Origin: CALZKI01 sp045124055 | GTDB lineage: Bacteria > Bacillota > Clostridia > Lachnospirales > Lachnospiraceae | DNA: 64,000 nt | Direction: 5' to 3' | NCBI GenBank assembly: GCA_045124055.1 | Contig: JBGVKZ010000049.1 | Location: 57,120-121,119 of the forward strand | Made by a program: the position numbers and the translations under genes | Shown: piece after piece, positions 62,118 to 64,000 of the stretch | How the letters are laid out: every line of letters starts with the position of its first letter | Numbering within the stretch: the stretch's first letter is position 1 | Notes under the pieces: model-generated | The model's database searches: none | What the model was told of the DNA's origin: nothing | What the model saw: only the letters and a program-made list of their open reading frames with translations

Positions 62118-62849
62118 TTATATTATACTGCTACTCATTGTACTAATGGCTTTTTCATAAGCTGAAACTGCCGGAGCAACAAACTGTGTTGGTCCTACAA
62201 TGTGAAAATTGATTGCGCCGTCATATTTCTGACCATTCTGAATCTGTTCAGTCAGTTGCTTTTGATATTGAATTTTCTCCAATTTCGCTCTTTCTTCGGC
62301 AGCCTCCTGACTACGCTCCTGATACTGTTTCTTGCGTTTAGCTTTTTCCTCCTGCTCTGCCTTAATTTGTGCATCTATTTTTGCCTTTTCTTCTGGTTTT
62401 AAGTCACCACTAATATAATGCGTAACAGTGCCATCAGGATGAACGACAATGCCCGATGAATGAATCTCATGCCCCATCGCTGAAAGTTCTGCTGCATATC
62501 TCGGCAGCGAATCAAAATAATATTGTATTTTTTCTTCATAATACGTAGCTTTCTCAGGTTCATTCGCCATTTGCTCCAAAATATTAGGTGCAATTACTAC
62601 ATTCGAGGTCCCTGCTGTACCCATTCCCAGATTATCCATACTGTTCTGGTCTTTTCCAACATTCGTTATCATTACATTGCCGTATTTTGCCCGGAGCTGT
62701 TCTGTATAGGCATCCACTTTTGATACATTTGCTCCACTTGCTTCCTGCAAACTATTTGTAAAACTGTTACCATTCACAGATGTTTTCTGTGTTCGATTTT
62801 GGTATTGATATGCCATTTGCATAACACTTGCCACATTACTAAAATTCAT
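62118..62849 (-). CDS. tandem paralogue family protein, copy 1 (DUF6033-like)
   Basis: A 243-residue protein. The ATG at 62849 is 8 bases after AAAGGAG; longer starts would include that site. Core motifs are QLRAKYGNVMITNVGKDQ (51-68), VVIAPNILEQM (84-94), YYEEKIQYYF (103-112) and GIVVHPDGTVTHYISG (133-148). A charged coiled coil (about 150-205) follows. No signal peptide is present. The start overlaps the stop of the sensor-kinase gene by 11 bases, so the two are translationally coupled. It is the first of four paralogues. Confidence 0.65.
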   Translation of the reverse strand: MNFSNVASVMQMAYQYQNRTQKTSVNGNSFTNSLQEASGANVSKVDAYTEQLRAKYGNVMITNVGKDQNSMDNLGMGTAGTSNVVIAPNILEQMANEPEKATYYEEKIQYYFDSLPRYAAELSAMGHEIHSSGIVVHPDGTVTHYISGDLKPEEKAKIDAQIKAEQEEKAKRKKQYQERSQEAAEERAKLEKIQYQKQLTEQIQNGQKYDGAINFHIVGPTQFVAPAVSAYEKAISTMSSSII

Positions 62850-64000
62850 GTTCATCTCTCCTTTCATTCTGCAACATAACCGTTAATGTGAATTTTTTAT
62901 TTTCAGCAATCCAATCCACGCCACCGTGATATTTTTCTGCTGTGTTCTTAATATTGCTTAGTCCGATTCCGTGTGCCTTTTTATCTTTCTTATCCGTTAC
63001 CGGAAACTCAGAGTATTTTTTTCGGGTAATCTTTCCATCAAAGCTGTTCTCCACTTCAATAAAGAACATTTTGCCTCTTGTAAATGAGGACAAGGTAATA
63101 AAAGCATCTGCGCTTTTGTTTTTCTCTTTCAACTTCTTACAGGCTTCGATTGCATTATCCAAAGCATTTCCGATAATAATTCCTATATCATAGCCTTGTA
63201 TCTGCAAATTTTCCGGGAACAACAGCCTGTCGGCATTTAACTGAATATCCGGCATGGTGCGAGTCAGCTCGTGATATTTCATATTCAATAAAATATCCAC
63301 TATGCTGTTACCCGTTTTGTACTGAAAATCCAACCTATCCATCGTCTGATTCAATTCTGAAAGGTAATTCTGCAACTCTTCATTCGCTTGACCTTCCTCA
63401 TTACCTGCAAGCTGCATAATCACGGACAGGGTGTTTTTCATATCATGCTTCATACTGCGTATTCCACCGTAGATATGGTCCATTTCTGCCATATGCTCCT
63501 GCATATTTTTCATCTGCTTTTCCAAAATGAGTTTGTCACTCTTTTCCTTATTCAGCATTATCATATCCTGAAAGAGCTTAACACTATAAACAATGGATAG
63601 AAGTGACAAAATCAAAATTGCTGGGATTATCAACATAAGAATCGGGTATTTTCCATATAAATCCTGCGGCACACCATTTTCCATCGTCAAAAGGATGGTT
63701 CTCAGCATTACACATAACAAAAATCCCACACAGCCCGGTGTCAGCAAAAACCATAATTCCTGCCTTTGAACCGGATACTCTTTGTCTTTATAATACTTAA
63801 CCACCGCTTTTAATGCCCTATATAGCAGAACCATGTAACAAGCAACCATGAGCGTCTGCAATATACTTGCTGTTACATCAATCAACTGTTCCGTCGTCCC
63901 TGCTGATACATAATTCTTCTGCATTAGCAAAACCCACAACTCGAATAGTTTTCCACCGCATACAACTACCATCATTCCTATAAAAGAACTCAAATCCCTG
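62839..64000 (-). CDS. AgrC-like sensor histidine kinase (5' end outside window)
   Basis: The C-terminal 387 residues of a membrane-bound GHKL histidine kinase. At least four hydrophobic segments are visible, followed by a coiled coil, the phospho-acceptor region RSMKHDMKNTLSVI with the histidine before DMKN, the N box IIIGNALDNAIEACKK and the G box HGIGLSNIKNTAEKYHGG. This build is typical of peptide-sensing quorum kinases of the AgrC/ComD group. The frame is open to the window edge, so the true start and perhaps two more helices are missing. A LytTR-type response regulator would be expected upstream. Confidence 0.88.
   Translation of the reverse strand, partial: RDLSSFIGMMVVVCGGKLFELWVLLMQKNYVSAGTTEQLIDVTASILQTLMVACYMVLLYRALKAVVKYYKDKEYPVQRQELWFLLTPGCVGFLLCVMLRTILLTMENGVPQDLYGKYPILMLIIPAILILSLLSIVYSVKLFQDMIMLNKEKSDKLILEKQMKNMQEHMAEMDHIYGGIRSMKHDMKNTLSVIMQLAGNEEGQANEELQNYLSELNQTMDRLDFQYKTGNSIVDILLNMKYHELTRTMPDIQLNADRLLFPENLQIQGYDIGIIIGNALDNAIEACKKLKEKNKSADAFITLSSFTRGKMFFIEVENSFDGKITRKKYSEFPVTDKKDKKAHGIGLSNIKNTAEKYHGGVDWIAENKKFTLTVMLQNERRDEHEF

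Overview
This window is a low-GC Firmicutes chromosome segment, most likely from a motile, spore-forming, anaerobic member of the Lachnospiraceae or a close clostridial relative. The evidence is the endospore genes (spoIIGA, sigE, sigG, ymxH-like), strong AGGAGG ribosome sites, a methyl-accepting chemotaxis protein, a fused 2-hydroxyacyl-CoA dehydratase activator, and proteins of a Lachnospiraceae type (DUF5688-like, SH3-rich membrane proteins). Nearly every gene lies on the minus strand; the exceptions are the 2-hydroxyacyl-CoA dehydratase protein and sigG.

Layout: (1) 1-6644 is a leftward operon: a catalytically dead rhomboid, a sigma-like protein without DNA-recognition regions, a small conserved protein, an M16C peptidase, a DUF4349 lipoprotein and the 5' part of era. 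(2) 6789-11210 holds the rightward dehydratase gene with a clear sigma-A promoter, two Spo0A-like boxes and a shared terminator. (3) 11218-17063 carries metA, ligA, an RluF-type pseudouridine synthase, an AlkD-like repair protein and an SH3 protein; a tRNA-Arg(CCG) lies upstream of the last. (4) 17270-26196 carries a DUF5688-like gene, efp, aroQ, aroK, aroE, a yqeG-type phosphatase and a five-gene oligopeptide-type ABC importer. (5) 26275-28020 has nrdR, ymxH/ylmC-like and sigG. (6) 28083-37644 has a chemotaxis receptor and a hybrid envelope cluster: two sugar-type ABC permeases, an HlyD-type adaptor, a MacB-periplasmic-domain protein, a propeller-solute-binding fusion and a GH25 lysozyme. (7) 37764-39354 is spoIIGA-sigE behind a promoter with the abnormal 21-bp spacer expected of Spo0A-activated spoIIG. 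(8) 39575-51248 is a dcw cell-division cluster (mraZ, rsmH, ftsL-like, two class B PBPs, murD, ftsW/spoVE, murA, ftsQ, ftsZ) lacking mraY, murE, murF, murG and ftsA. (9) lgt and ychF follow.

From about 53,600 to the right edge the content looks like an integrated element inserted upstream of ychF: a tyrosine integrase with repeat sites beside it, an excisionase, a degenerate resolvase-like protein, an XRE regulator behind an array of six GTTCGCT repeats, a GAF/winged-helix/TPR regulator and a second XRE regulator. Its cargo is the least explained part of the window: an AgrC-like sensor kinase whose 3' end overlaps the first of four tandem, divergent paralogues of one protein family, followed by two more small proteins with export-like N-termini. 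I infer a signal-responsive operon making a set of related, perhaps secreted or appendage-associated proteins. This is the best candidate for an undescribed system. The far end of the element lies outside the window.

Start codons were moved from the longest ORF wherever a Shine-Dalgarno site decided the issue. No database search was run; family names come from motifs and recall.
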